Below, one piece after another: positions 43,606-53,312 of a DNA stretch of 64,000 nt. Numbering within the stretch: the first letter of the stretch is position 1; every line of letters starts with the position of its first letter. The notes below the pieces were generated by a model that did no database searches, was not told the origin of the DNA, and worked only from the letters and a program-made list of their open reading frames with translations. Position numbers and translations under genes: made by a program. This DNA comes from Blastopirellula marina (GTDB taxonomy: Bacteria > Planctomycetota > Planctomycetia > Pirellulales > Pirellulaceae), in NCBI RefSeq assembly GCF_002967715.1, contig NZ_PUIA01000016.1, forward strand, positions 124,001 through 188,000, given 5' to 3'.

Positions 43606-44309
43606 GGCTTGTCTCCTTGTAAAGTGAATTGGCTGGCAAGATACATTTGTTCCGCTCGAATCCAGTCTTCTTCTGTGTCGATATCTTGGACCAGGTAACG
43701 CGGTAGAACGACTGCATGGGAATTTGCTGAATAAATGCCACCCGCATGCAGAAAGGCGTCGCGCGTTCCCCAGTAAAACTGGCCCGCATCATGAAATGCT
43801 TCGGGAAGGTCCTGAGAGCGAGTCATTTCATGTTCCGGCCAGAACATGCCGACACGATCCCCTTCAATTTTGAGCGATCGAAATATGGGAAAAGAAAAAC
43901 TAGTTACCGAAAACGCGAATTCCGCCTGTTGGTTGTTCTTTAACAAACGAAACCCATCGGCCAAATCTTGAGCTCGTAGAAACGGAGCCGTTGGATAAAT
44001 ACAGCACGCCAACTCAACTTGGCCGGCATTGGCTTCAATCTGTTCGATTGCATGCCGAATCACGGGTAAAGTCGGTGTGTAGTCGCATGAGAGTTCGTTG
44101 GGTCGCAGGAACGGAACGCTGGCCCCAAAAGACTTGGCGACTTCAGCTACTTCGTGATCGTCCGTCGAAATGATGATGTCGTCGAAAAGTCCGCTGGCGA
44201 TCGCAGTTTCGATAGAATATCCGATAATCGGTTTTCCAGCGAAGATGCGAATATTCTTTCGGGGAATTCTTTTGCTCCCCCCTCGGGCGGGAATGATTGC
44301 GATTTTCAT
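43596..44309 (-). CDS. pseF: CMP-pseudaminic acid cytidylyltransferase
   Basis: PseF activates pseudaminic acid with CTP. The 237-residue protein begins MKIAIIPARGGSKRIPRKN, the nucleotide-binding signature of the CMP-nonulosonate/KDO synthetases, and contains the Ile-Ser-Thr-Asp-Asp Mg-binding region. I chose the ATG at 44309 because it starts that motif; a longer frame from 44432 would overlap pseC. Its start overlaps the end of pseC by four bases. Confidence 0.92.
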   Translation of the reverse strand: MKIAIIPARGGSKRIPRKNIRIFAGKPIIGYSIETAIASGLFDDIIISTDDHEVAEVAKSFGASVPFLRPNELSCDYTPTLPVIRHAIEQIEANAGQVELACCIYPTAPFLRAQDLADGFRLLKNNQQAEFAFSVTSFSFPIFRSLKIEGDRVGMFWPEHEMTRSQDLPEAFHDAGQFYWGTRDAFLHAGGIYSANSHAVVLPRYLVQDIDTEEDWIRAEQMYLASQFTLQGDKPCS

Positions 44310-45505
44310 GATGACCTCCTCTGGCACATGCTTCTTACCGTGTCGATTACGGTTTGCACATCGGAGTCTGTCATCGCAGCATACAGAGGCAGGCTTAACG
44401 CTCGGCCGTAGTAGGCTTCGGCTTCGGGGCATTTGCCAGGCGAGTATCCGTAGTTCTGCCGGTAGTATGGCTGCAAATAGATCGGAATGTAGTGAACTTG
44501 TGTTCCAATTCCGTTTTCTCGCATTTCCGTCATGAATTCGGCACGAGTAATGCCAAGTAATTCGAAATCGATTTCAACCGAGTATAGATGCCAAGATATC
44601 AGCTCAGGCTCGACATGCGAACTTAGGGCAGGGGGATGAAGGAACTCGAGATTATGAAACGCTTCGTTATAGGCAGCAACGATTTCCTGGCGTCGTTTTA
44701 TGAATTGCGGTAAGCGAGATAGTTGTGAAATGCCGAGCGCACACTGCAAGTCGGTAATTCGATAGTTGAAGCCGAGTTCATGCATTTCGTAATACCAGGG
44801 GCCTGGCTGAAATTGCGCTCCACCACTGCCCAAACCGGTAAATTCGCTCGCCTCTCGCGTCATGCCGTGGTTACGCAGGATGTACGCTTTCTTTGCCAAT
44901 TCTTCGTCATTGGTAACAAGCATGCCCCCTTCGCCCGTGGTCATGGTTTTGACAGGGTGAAAGCTAAACGTTGTGATATCTGCCCAGTCGTGTCCGCCAC
45001 TTCTCACGGCCTTTCCGTCCTTGCGAATCGCACTGCCAATCCCATGGCAAGCATCTTCAATCACAATTGCACCGCGGGGTCTTGCTACCTCGGAGATGCC
45101 TTGGATATCGCACGGTTGACCGGCGAAGTCGACTGCCACAACCGCCTTCGTATCCGGTTGCCAGGCCGCTTCAAGGGCCCGGGGACAAAGATTTCGACTT
45201 GCCCTGTCAATGTCAACGAAGTCAGGCGTTGCTCCAACGTACGCGGCACAATTTGCTGAAGCAAGAAATGTGATCGGACTGGTCAGCAATCGATCACCAG
45301 GCCCAAGCTCGGCAACCATGGTTGCCAGGTGTAGTGCGGCCGTACCACTGTTTACCGCAACCGCATGACTGGCACCGACGAATTCCGCGAACTGCTTCTC
45401 AAATTCTTCAACGCGTGGGCCACTGGTAAGCCAATCGCTTTTTAGCGTGGCTACGACGGCGTCGATATCGGACTGTTCGATTTGTTGACGCCCATAGGGA
45501 ATCAT
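44306..45505 (-). CDS. pseC: UDP-4-amino-sugar aminotransferase
   Basis: PseC transfers an amino group to the 4-keto sugar made by PseB. The 399-residue protein is a PLP-dependent DegT/AryC1 aminotransferase: the PLP-binding lysine is in Phe-His-Pro-Val-Lys-Thr-Met-Thr-Thr-Gly-Glu-Gly-Gly, with Asp-Ala-Cys-His-Gly-Ile-Gly upstream and Phe-Asn-Tyr-Arg-Ile-Thr-Asp downstream. It starts 50 bases after the pseB stop and overlaps pseF by four bases. Confidence 0.92.
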   Translation of the reverse strand: MIPYGRQQIEQSDIDAVVATLKSDWLTSGPRVEEFEKQFAEFVGASHAVAVNSGTAALHLATMVAELGPGDRLLTSPITFLASANCAAYVGATPDFVDIDRASRNLCPRALEAAWQPDTKAVVAVDFAGQPCDIQGISEVARPRGAIVIEDACHGIGSAIRKDGKAVRSGGHDWADITTFSFHPVKTMTTGEGGMLVTNDEELAKKAYILRNHGMTREASEFTGLGSGGAQFQPGPWYYEMHELGFNYRITDLQCALGISQLSRLPQFIKRRQEIVAAYNEAFHNLEFLHPPALSSHVEPELISWHLYSVEIDFELLGITRAEFMTEMRENGIGTQVHYIPIYLQPYYRQNYGYSPGKCPEAEAYYGRALSLPLYAAMTDSDVQTVIDTVRSMCQRRSS

Positions 45506-45555
45506 GGTGCAGCCGCTTAGAAAAACGGGGTGAAGTGAAACCGTGACTAGGAACT

Positions 45556-46566
45556 CTAGAATATCTGAGTTTCGATCAAGTTCCTGATGTCATCAACTGT
45601 TAGCCATTGATCATTTGTTTCAGAACAATAGGAGAAACCTTCTGGGACAAGCTCAGCCTCGTGGAAGTCGGTGAACCTTTTGATTTGCTCGGTCAAGCTT
45701 CGATGTGGGTGCGATGGAATCATAATGAAATGATTGGCAGTCTCCAGAGTTTGCAAGGAGTCGATCGCGGTAATCATTTCCTCGTGTAGTTTTTCGCCTG
45801 CCCTGATGCCAATAATCTTTTGTTCGCAATCTGGACCGATTGCTGTCGCAACATCCGTAATCCGATAGGAAGGGATCTTCGGGACAAACAACTCACCTCC
45901 CAATGATTTGTTTAACGCCGTCAGCACTAAGTCGACACCTTCACTAAGAAGGATATTAAAGCGAGTCATGCGTGGGTCGGTGATTGGCAGCGTTCCGCTG
46001 TTGCGACGTTCCATAAAAAATGGAATAACCGAACCGCGGGAGCCCATTACATTTCCATAACGAACTGCGGAAAACGTGACCTCACGAGACCCTTTAATAT
46101 TATTCGCTGCGACAAACAGTTTGTCCGAGCATAGTTTAGTAGCACCATACAGATTTATGGGAGCACACGCTTTATCGGTGGACAAGGCAACTACTTTGCG
46201 GACTTTCTGCTGCAGGGCAGCCGAGATGACATTTTGAGCGCCCATCACGTTGGTCTGAATGCACTCAAACGGATTGTATTCCGCGGTCGGAACTTGTTTC
46301 AATGCAGCGGCGTGAACGACCGTATCGATCCCTTCCATCGCACGAGCCAATCGTTCGCCGTCGCGAACATCTCCAATGAAATACCGGAGTTGAGGATATT
46401 CGTCAGCGGGAAACCTCTGCCGCATTTCATACTGCTTTAGTTCATCACGAGAATAGATGACGATGCGTGATGGGACATCCTTCAGGGTAAGAAGGCGTTT
46501 GACAAAGGCATTTCCGAACGACCCCGTGCCGCCGGTGATAAGAATGCTGTTCATGGAGTCGTTCAT
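45556..46566 (-). CDS. pseB: UDP-N-acetylglucosamine 4,6-dehydratase (inverting)
   Basis: PseB starts pseudaminic acid synthesis by C5-inverting 4,6-dehydration of UDP-GlcNAc. The 336-residue short-chain dehydrogenase-type protein has the NADP-binding motif Gly-Gly-Thr-Gly-Ser-Phe-Gly near residue 12 and the Ser-Thr-Asp-Lys-Ala-Cys-Ala-Pro and Tyr-Gly-Ala-Thr-Lys catalytic motifs. MNSILITGG would be an alternative start four residues in. It is the first pse gene after the ABC transporter genes, 107 bases away. Confidence 0.92.
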   Translation of the reverse strand: MNDSMNSILITGGTGSFGNAFVKRLLTLKDVPSRIVIYSRDELKQYEMRQRFPADEYPQLRYFIGDVRDGERLARAMEGIDTVVHAAALKQVPTAEYNPFECIQTNVMGAQNVISAALQQKVRKVVALSTDKACAPINLYGATKLCSDKLFVAANNIKGSREVTFSAVRYGNVMGSRGSVIPFFMERRNSGTLPITDPRMTRFNILLSEGVDLVLTALNKSLGGELFVPKIPSYRITDVATAIGPDCEQKIIGIRAGEKLHEEMITAIDSLQTLETANHFIMIPSHPHRSLTEQIKRFTDFHEAELVPEGFSYCSETNDQWLTVDDIRNLIETQIF

Positions 46567-46672
46567 TCGTCGTTTTCAACCTAAATGTCAAATTGGCTCT
46601 TGGCCATTTGGGGCATGTTTAATGTCAATGAGGTGCTCTCGCATCGCATGGCAATTGCGAGAATGTCTTGGG

Positions 46673-47974
46673 CTATTCATTTCTCGTAGTCAATGGTTCT
46701 CTTTGCCGAACCGCCCAAGTGTGAGCGCAGTGGACTGGAGGACGCGACTCGAAGGGCCTGTGGAATTGAGCGTCGTTACAGTCTTCGTTTTCGAGATTGG
46801 GGATAACTTCAAGCTCTCCGACCGGAGTCCAGGGAAGCAGGTCTCTGCTCAATCCGGTACCACTGATCTTTAGCGAGAGGTCGTAGGTGCCTGGAAGTAG
46901 TGGCAGAGAATGAATGTGACAAGTAACCGAAACCAGATCGTCTGAATCGACAGATACACAATTTCCGTCGTAGGCAGTATTAAGTTCGCAGAGCGGAGTC
47001 TCGCGTTTGCCAATACGCACCGCCAACTGGAGATTGGGTAGGGATGCCTGCGAAGCGATCTCGAATGTCAGGTCGAATGGCGAAGTGAAGCGGACACGCC
47101 GATCGATACGGAGGGGGACCTCGTTGAGCGAAACGGAGCGGACTTCTACGCCCAGATTTCCCTGCACAGGCAAGTGGTAGAGGTCTCCCTGGTCAGGGGA
47201 CATGTAGTCGGTGAGCACCGACTGGGGATCGCCATCACTGTGGACCGACCCGTCACGGAGCCAAATGCATCGCGTGCACATTTGTTTCACGGCACCAGCG
47301 TTATGGCTAACGAAAAGAATCGTGCGTCCTTCCTGGGCAATATCAGACATCTTCCCCAGGCACTTCTTCTGAAATTCGTGGTCGCCCACCGCAAGGACTT
47401 CGTCCACGATGAGAATTTCTGGTTCTAGAAACGCTGCCACGGCGAATCCGAGTCGTACTTGCATGCCTGATGAGAATCGCTTTACGGGCGTATCCAAGAA
47501 TTTCTCTGTACCAGAGAACGCGACGATCTGATCAAACTTCCGCTTTATCTCGGCTCGCTTCATGCCCAGCACAACGCCACTGAGGTAAACATTCTCTCTG
47601 CCTGTCAATTCAGGATGAAACCCGGTACCGACCTCCAGCAGTGAACTGATTCGCCCCCGAACGCCAAAGCGGCCTTCAGTTGGCTCCGTAATACGCGATA
47701 GGACCTTCAGTAGAGTGCTTTTTCCTGCTCCATTGCGACCGATGATTCCGACGACATCCCCTGCCTGAATGTTGAAGTTGAGGTTGCGAAATGCCCAGAA
47801 TTCAGCTGGCGTGTGAGTAACTGAGTTGCTTTGACCGCCGAAGTATTTGGCTGGGGCCGTGATGGCCGAACGCGCATAGCCTGAGATCAACTCGGTCAGG
47901 CGATGACCGTATTGATGGGTACCGATTTTGAACTTCTTTCCCAGTCCTTCGACTCGGATCGCGGGATTCTGCAT
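46673..47974 (-). CDS. wzt: Polysaccharide ABC exporter ATPase with C-terminal domain
   Basis: The 433-residue ATPase has Walker A Gly-Arg-Asn-Gly-Ala-Gly-Lys-Ser-Thr near residue 82, the signature Phe-Ser-Ser-Gly-Met-Gln and Walker B Ile-Leu-Ile-Val-Asp-Glu-Val. Beyond the ATPase core (about 1-245) it carries a C-terminal beta-sandwich of about 170 residues, as in Wzt proteins that recognise the finished glycan before export. It begins immediately after the stop of wzm. It probably exports an O-antigen-like or capsule glycan carrying pseudaminic acid. Confidence 0.9.
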   Translation of the reverse strand: MQNPAIRVEGLGKKFKIGTHQYGHRLTELISGYARSAITAPAKYFGGQSNSVTHTPAEFWAFRNLNFNIQAGDVVGIIGRNGAGKSTLLKVLSRITEPTEGRFGVRGRISSLLEVGTGFHPELTGRENVYLSGVVLGMKRAEIKRKFDQIVAFSGTEKFLDTPVKRFSSGMQVRLGFAVAAFLEPEILIVDEVLAVGDHEFQKKCLGKMSDIAQEGRTILFVSHNAGAVKQMCTRCIWLRDGSVHSDGDPQSVLTDYMSPDQGDLYHLPVQGNLGVEVRSVSLNEVPLRIDRRVRFTSPFDLTFEIASQASLPNLQLAVRIGKRETPLCELNTAYDGNCVSVDSDDLVSVTCHIHSLPLLPGTYDLSLKISGTGLSRDLLPWTPVGELEVIPNLENEDCNDAQFHRPFESRPPVHCAHTWAVRQREPLTTRNE

Positions 47975-48817
47975 CTAGATTCGATCCGAAAAGAAACGTT
48001 CCATCCGTCGGAAATAGATCATGCCTCCGATTAGGATGGCGAACATACAACCGAGAGAGATTGCCATCGGGGCCATTGCCGGTGGAGACGTGCCCAGCAA
48101 TGCCCAGCGAAATCCTTCTAGAGGGCCAACCATTGGATTGAGCGAGTACAGCCATCTCCATTGCGGTGAAACCATCGAGGCTTCGTACACGGTGGGACTC
48201 GCCAGTAGCCCCACCTGGAGCATAAATGGAACGAGATACTGAACATCTCGGTAGATCGCATTGAGAGCAGACAGCCATAGGGAGACGGCGAGCGAGCAGA
48301 CAACAACGCTCACGATCATAAATGGTAAAAGAAAAATCGCCGCTGTTGGCACAACCTGATACCAGGCCATGACGATAAGCAACATGCAAAAAGCGATGCT
48401 GAAATCGACCAACGAAATGGCAACAGAAGAGATAGGCAGGATAATCTTAGGGAAGTATACCTTCGTCACCAATTGCTTGTTCATCACGATCGACTGGGTG
48501 CCTGAAGTTACCGTCGAGGCAAACAGTTGCCAGGGAATCAAGCCGCATAGTGCGACAATCGCATAGGGCAGGCCACTATCCGAGGGACTGCCGCCCGATA
48601 TTTGGAAGAAGAAGCTAAAGACGAGCAGCATGGCGAGCGGTTGGATGACTGCCCAGGCAATGCCGACGTATGTCTGACGATAACGGACCTTCAAGTCACG
48701 TAGGGCAAACATCCAGATCAACTCGCGAAACCTCCAGACTTCCTGGATGTCGATCAGGTCCCACCGATGACGAGCACCGTGATACTGAAGGTCGTCCTGT
48801 ACTTCGCCCGAAGCCAT
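47975..48817 (-). CDS. wzm: Polysaccharide ABC exporter permease
   Basis: The 280-residue integral membrane protein has about six transmembrane helices and the ABC-2 type polysaccharide exporter layout (Wzm/TagG family), with an N-terminal amphipathic stretch (Trp-Arg-Phe-Arg-Glu-Leu-Ile-Trp) and Ala-Trp-Ala-Val-Ile-Gln-Pro. It is the first gene of the locus on this strand. The next start codon follows its stop without a gap, showing tight coupling with wzt. Confidence 0.9.
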   Translation of the reverse strand: MASGEVQDDLQYHGARHRWDLIDIQEVWRFRELIWMFALRDLKVRYRQTYVGIAWAVIQPLAMLLVFSFFFQISGGSPSDSGLPYAIVALCGLIPWQLFASTVTSGTQSIVMNKQLVTKVYFPKIILPISSVAISLVDFSIAFCMLLIVMAWYQVVPTAAIFLLPFMIVSVVVCSLAVSLWLSALNAIYRDVQYLVPFMLQVGLLASPTVYEASMVSPQWRWLYSLNPMVGPLEGFRWALLGTSPPAMAPMAISLGCMFAILIGGMIYFRRMERFFSDRI

Positions 48818-49442
48818 AGTTACCGAGAGATGCGTAATTTGCTAATTCAACCGATCGAAGTTCCTACTTCCCTGTCGGCAAGCTGAGCGGGACTTCAAAC
48901 GAATGAGTCTAAGAGGCGATTGTTAAGGACGTGTTAGCGCAGTGATGATGCGGTGTGAATATAGATGGCGACAGCAGAAGCCCGGGTTTGAGTAGCCTAC
49001 GACGAAATAAGATAGTCGTCAGGGGTAGTGGTAGACTGTAAGTTGTTATATTTAAAGAGCTTGTGTTGTCTATTGCCCTTGGGGGTGTTCCTGGCTCATC
49101 TGCCGTCAAGCATCACTTGCTACGCTGCAATCGCATCACTGCCATGTTAATGATAGGTAAACGCTGTTGTGGTCGTGCAGTGTGTTCCTTGGCATTGAAG
49201 ACCATTTCTTGGCCAAGCCATATCGATGAAGAGTCTCAAGAGAATGCCAAGTCTGGATCCGCACGCTTAGAATCGGGCAGATTTCTGTAGTGGCTGCGGA
49301 TTGCGTAAGTTGTTTGTTGAAAAGGGCTTGCGTTCGTCTTTGTGGTGAATTTGAACTGGGAAAGTATAAGTTTCACAATTTTCTGGCGAGAATTGGTTGG
49401 TTTAAGGATGACTCTCATGTGTAAGGCCAAGGCGGAGCTCAC
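48818..49442. other. Long intergenic region between the glycan locus and the sigma-factor locus
   Basis: About 625 bases separate two divergent gene sets. I see no convincing protein gene, tRNA or terminator; short open frames here lack ribosome sites and recognisable sequence. Promoters of both operons are expected here. The region is more AT-rich than neighbouring genes around 49030-49070. Confidence 0.5.
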
Positions 49443-49970
49443 GTGACATTCACCAAAAAGAATGAAGAGTTTGTTCGTTTGTATGCCAAGGACGAAGGTC
49501 GCTTGCGGCGATATGTTTGCGCACTGGTTCCAGTGATGGCTGACGTAGACGACATTCTCCAAGAAACGGCAATTGCCCTGATGCGGAAGTTCGACCAATT
49601 CGATTCGACGCAACCATTCTTCAATTGGGCATGCCGTTTTGCCTTGTACGAGGTCTTGCAGCATCGAAAGCGTGCCAAGACGCGAAGGCGTCATTTTTCG
49701 GAGGAAGTGGTCGAGGCGATCGCAGCCGAATACCAGCAACATCAGCAGTTGTCGGAACGGCGAAAAGCGGCCCTCGCCGGATGTCTGCATAAGTTAGAGG
49801 ACCAAGATCGACGTTTGGTTGAAATGCGATACTTCAGTGACGAGACCGTTGAGAGTTTGGCACAGAGAATTGAAGAGCCTGTGGCAAAGCTCTATCGTTC
49901 TTTGGCTCGAATCCGATACTTGCTGGCTGTCTGCGTTCGTAAATCGCTTGCTGCGGAGGGTACACTGTGA
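49443..49970 (+). CDS. ECF-type RNA polymerase sigma factor
   Basis: The 175-residue protein has sigma-70 region 2 (Val-Asp-Asp-Ile-Leu-Gln-Glu-Thr, about residues 33-40, and Phe-Phe-Asn-Trp-Ala-Cys) and region 4 (about 115-165, Leu-Ala-Gln-Arg-Ile plus helix-turn-helix). This length and sequence suit the sigma factor type common in planctomycetes and Verrucomicrobia. The GTG start has a GGAG site. Its stop overlaps the next GTG (GTGA), and the next gene encodes a FecR-like protein, a typical partner. Confidence 0.88.
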   Translation: MTFTKKNEEFVRLYAKDEGRLRRYVCALVPVMADVDDILQETAIALMRKFDQFDSTQPFFNWACRFALYEVLQHRKRAKTRRRHFSEEVVEAIAAEYQQHQQLSERRKAALAGCLHKLEDQDRRLVEMRYFSDETVESLAQRIEEPVAKLYRSLARIRYLLAVCVRKSLAAEGTL

Positions 49971-51640
49971 GTGAAGCCAATAGCAATGGCAATCGCCAAA
50001 TGAGCGATTTGATCACCGCATTGATCGATGGCTCGATTACCGATGAGCAGTTTCTTGGGCTCGACCAGTTGCTAAAAGAAGATCCGACAGCAAGGCAACT
50101 CTATTTAGATGCTTTGCAAATTCACGAGGATCTACCTGAAGTTGTATTCTCTGTGAATCAAGAGTCCTTGTCGGAACTCGCATCACGAGATGGTGAAGCA
50201 AACAGCACTCGTGGTTCAGGCGTAGCCCTTTGGCAATCGGGACTGGCAATTGCCATCTTGTTGCCGATCGCGTTCCTGATCGGAGCGATGCTTCCTCTGG
50301 GGCCAAGGCCTGTCGCGCAAGACTCAGGTTCCCAAAAGACTCGCTCTCAGCCAACAACACATAGTCAGAGGATCGACGGCGTGCAATTCGCCAACCTGGC
50401 CCACGCTCGATTCTTCGGTGAGATGCCTCCGAAGATTTATTCTTCTCCGATACAGCAGCGTGACTATGTATTGATGGAGGGCATGGTCGAGCTCGCTTTT
50501 GAAAAGGGGGCGTCTGCAATTATCGAAGGCCCGGCTGTCTTTCGAATTGAATCTAACGAGAAATTAGCCCTCGATATTGGCCGTTGCAGTGTCCATGCTC
50601 CTGAAGGTGCCGAGGGCTTTCAGGTAGAGACACCGGAAGTGAATGTTATCGATCGTGGTACGCGATTCTCAGTTGTTGTGCTGGAAGATAATGCTACTGA
50701 AGTGCAAGTTATTGAAGGGGCAGCTGACATCTACGGAAAGGAAAGGGCGGTAAAAACGAATGTCGAAAGCGAGGCATCCGGATTGCGCCTTAGCTCCTCA
50801 GATGCCCGTCGGTTTTCCTACGAGGACCCGCAGGTAGCAGTCTCCGTTCCTTTTAAGGTTGAGCAATACACGCGGCATCTGCCAGATCGAGTTGTCGCTT
50901 ACGAAGCGGCGATGTCAAGCGATGGCCGTGCCGGCGAGTTGGTTGGCGTTGAGGTTCAGCGCGGTGGTGAGCGGTATCACTATACGGTGGAAGACCTCAT
51001 CGGTTCTCAGATCACGCATTTCCATGCTCAGGACAGCCACGGCTATTTGATCGGAGATAAACAGTTACCGGAAGTTCATTCCAGCTTCGCTTCGGACCGA
51101 AGCATCCGCACCGGTGCTATCAACATTGGCGGAAGTCGGCAGCCATTAGATGCGAGTCCCAACCTGGCTGTTAATGAAGAAGCAGGGCAATACGGTACGC
51201 CTGGCATGGCGATCCGTTTTGATCGCCCTGTGAAGAACGGTCCCGGAGCGGACGTTGTTTTCTTTGAGCTTCAAATGTTTTCGAACCCGCTTGTAGGCGA
51301 TGCCTTTCATGTGAGCCCGCTCGATTTTCGAGAGGGCTTGCATTCGCATACGGTGACTTCCTACGACCTTACCTTGGAGTCACCGGAAGCGTTGCAAGTG
51401 CAAACGCTGTTCCTGCAGAAGTTTGAGCAAGTGCCCCGGTCCCTGGCCCAATTAGAAAAATTTGAATCGATACCCGTCGTTCAGGCCGTCAAGTTTCACG
51501 CAATTGCAGTAGGAATTGACCTTTCCGACCTAGGCTATGAAGACGGGGCAATTGTCGACGGATTGTTTTTTCAGGATGCCCTGAATGACGATGACATCGT
51601 CGATCCAACCTTCATTGCTGGTCTGCCGGAGGTCGAGTAA
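49967..51640 (+). CDS. FecR-like membrane protein, probable sigma regulator
   Basis: The 557-residue protein has a short N-terminal cytoplasmic helix-rich region (about 1-70, beginning with Ser-Asp-Leu-Ile-Thr-Ala-Leu-Ile-Asp-Gly), one transmembrane helix (about 88-108) and a periplasmic part with a FecR domain (about 150-280; Ile-Ile-Glu-Gly-Pro-Ala-Val-Phe, Val-Ile-Asp-Arg-Gly-Thr-Arg-Phe, Val-Ile-Glu-Gly-Ala). The C-terminal 270 residues form an additional beta-rich domain I cannot name. This anti-sigma layout would restrain the preceding ECF factor until a signal arrives. It is translationally coupled to it. Confidence 0.8.
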   Translation: MSEANSNGNRQMSDLITALIDGSITDEQFLGLDQLLKEDPTARQLYLDALQIHEDLPEVVFSVNQESLSELASRDGEANSTRGSGVALWQSGLAIAILLPIAFLIGAMLPLGPRPVAQDSGSQKTRSQPTTHSQRIDGVQFANLAHARFFGEMPPKIYSSPIQQRDYVLMEGMVELAFEKGASAIIEGPAVFRIESNEKLALDIGRCSVHAPEGAEGFQVETPEVNVIDRGTRFSVVVLEDNATEVQVIEGAADIYGKERAVKTNVESEASGLRLSSSDARRFSYEDPQVAVSVPFKVEQYTRHLPDRVVAYEAAMSSDGRAGELVGVEVQRGGERYHYTVEDLIGSQITHFHAQDSHGYLIGDKQLPEVHSSFASDRSIRTGAINIGGSRQPLDASPNLAVNEEAGQYGTPGMAIRFDRPVKNGPGADVVFFELQMFSNPLVGDAFHVSPLDFREGLHSHTVTSYDLTLESPEALQVQTLFLQKFEQVPRSLAQLEKFESIPVVQAVKFHAIAVGIDLSDLGYEDGAIVDGLFFQDALNDDDIVDPTFIAGLPEVE

Positions 51641-51801
51641 TCACTGAAACGCCCAGCTTTTACCTGAGACATCCTTATCCTCCCTTGCCCCATCAAAGTA
51701 TGGCCTTACGGCAGAAGGCCAACCACATTCCTTATTTGTTTTTGGCCAGCCCTTAATTCCTTGAACTCATTTCATTTATCTCTTCACGAAAGTCACCCTT
51801 T

Positions 51802-52737
51802 ATGCATCCATCATTTTCACGGTCACGTCAGCCAGGATTTACGCTTGTCGAGTTGCTGGTTGTTATCGCAATCATCGGAATACTTATCGCTCTCTTGCTG
51901 CCGGCCGTGCAACAGGCCCGCGAGGCAGCTCGTCGTATGCAATGCTCGAACAATCTGAAGCAGATGGGATTGGCTTGTCATAATTATATGGATATCAGTC
52001 AGGGGAGCTTCCCGCCTGGTTCCTATTACAAGCTGCAGTCTGGCCAGTGGAATTCACATGGTTGGGCCGTGGCTATCTTACCGTTCATTGAGCAGAACGC
52101 TTTGTATGATCAGTACGACTTTTCACAGAATCCCTTAGGGACCGCCCATCAAGATATCCGTCGAACGGTCATCGATGGGTACATCTGTCCGAGTTTCAAT
52201 GGAGCTTCGAAGAATACGTCGAGTTCGCTGTTTTCCGACGGGGCACTGCTTACCTACCAAGGGGTTGCTGGCGTCTACTTCAACGACCCGGCCCGTGATC
52301 AAAACCTGCCGGGCAATGCCGGGCATGGGATGATCACGTCCAACGGTGTCTTCCGGATCAATGGCGAGCGTCGCGCTGCCGATATTGTCGACGGTTTAAG
52401 TAATACGATCATGATTGGTGATTACACGCACAGTGATCGTACAGGCGTCAATAGCGGGTTTCCCGGCAACGTGCGAGTCTGGATCGCGGGAACGACCAGT
52501 ACCGTCAATGGTGCTCTTTACAACGTGAAGATCATTTACGAGGACACGATCAACTCGCGCCGTGATCGAAATGATGGGATTGCGTTCAACCACTTACCAT
52601 TTACCAGTAAACACCCCGGTGGTGCCAATTTTGTGGCGGCCGACGGCAGTGTTCATTTCCTACCTGAGACCATCAACTTTGACGTCTACAGAGCGGTTGC
52701 CACGATTAATGGTGGTGAAACCCACTCCATTCCTTAG
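51802..52737 (+). CDS. DUF1559 protein with type IV pilin-like N-terminus
   Basis: The 311-residue product starts with a short basic leader then [12 protein letters not shown], a prepilin motif with hydrophobic helix, and continues as DUF1559 ([11 protein letters not shown], and the C-terminal His-Pro-Gly-Gly-Ala-Asn-Phe-Val-Ala-Ala-Asp-Gly-Ser). It follows the FecR-like gene by 161 bases and precedes a small lipoprotein gene, the same pairing seen at 17184-18544. Surface pseudopilin-like role, otherwise unknown. Confidence 0.9.
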   Translation: MHPSFSRSRQPGFTLVELLVVIAIIGILIALLLPAVQQAREAARRMQCSNNLKQMGLACHNYMDISQGSFPPGSYYKLQSGQWNSHGWAVAILPFIEQNALYDQYDFSQNPLGTAHQDIRRTVIDGYICPSFNGASKNTSSSLFSDGALLTYQGVAGVYFNDPARDQNLPGNAGHGMITSNGVFRINGERRAADIVDGLSNTIMIGDYTHSDRTGVNSGFPGNVRVWIAGTTSTVNGALYNVKIIYEDTINSRRDRNDGIAFNHLPFTSKHPGGANFVAADGSVHFLPETINFDVYRAVATINGGETHSIP

Positions 52738-52812
52738 ACCTTCCTTACAAGTAATAACCCAAAGCTGAGAATTTCGTCATCGCACCCCCGTTGATGACTT
52801 TTGGAGATTGAT

Positions 52813-53244
52813 ATGCGCTTCTTTAGTTTACTGTTAATGGCTTCGGCTAGTGTGATGCTCTGCTCCGGATGCTTCGGACAGAAAGGGCTGGAGACAGCAC
52901 CTGTATCGGGAGTTGTCACCTACAACGGCAAGCCACTTCCATATGGCCGGGTAAGCTTCCGGCCTGAAGCAGGCTCCCCGGCAACCGGAGCGATCCAATC
53001 GGATGGTAGCTTTTCGCTGTCGACATACGGAAACGGTGACGGAGCCATTGTTGGAACGCATCAAGTATCGATCACCGCAACCGAAGCCGATGCAGGCACC
53101 ATGGCCGAGGCCGCTGCGAATACCGAAATGGCGGTTCCCAAGTCATTGATTCCGAAGAAGTACACCAGTTTTTCCACCAGCGAACTCACAGCTGAGGTCG
53201 TCGCTCGTGGTGACAATAAATTCACGCTTGAACTTAGAGACTGA
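52813..53244 (+). CDS. Small lipoprotein with beta-sandwich
   Basis: The 143-residue protein has a lipoprotein signal: hydrophobic residues, then Leu-Cys-Ser-Gly-Cys near residue 20. The mature part has Val-Ser-Gly-Val-Val-Thr-Tyr-Asn-Gly-Lys-Pro-Leu, as in the homologue at 17184. I chose the ATG at 52813, preceded by GGAG at a good distance, over an in-frame TTG at 52801. It is likely membrane-anchored and produced with the DUF1559 protein. Function unknown. Confidence 0.82.
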   Translation: MRFFSLLLMASASVMLCSGCFGQKGLETAPVSGVVTYNGKPLPYGRVSFRPEAGSPATGAIQSDGSFSLSTYGNGDGAIVGTHQVSITATEADAGTMAEAAANTEMAVPKSLIPKKYTSFSTSELTAEVVARGDNKFTLELRD

Positions 53245-53312
53245 CGCCTGCCTTTCCACTTTTTGCCCACCAATCACCTCCCACCATGATGACGATTTAG
53301 GAAGGCCATCCT

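Noticed and set aside
48818-49442. Possible small genes in the long intergenic region
   Set aside because: Candidates such as 49063-49290 lack ribosome sites and any resemblance to known proteins.
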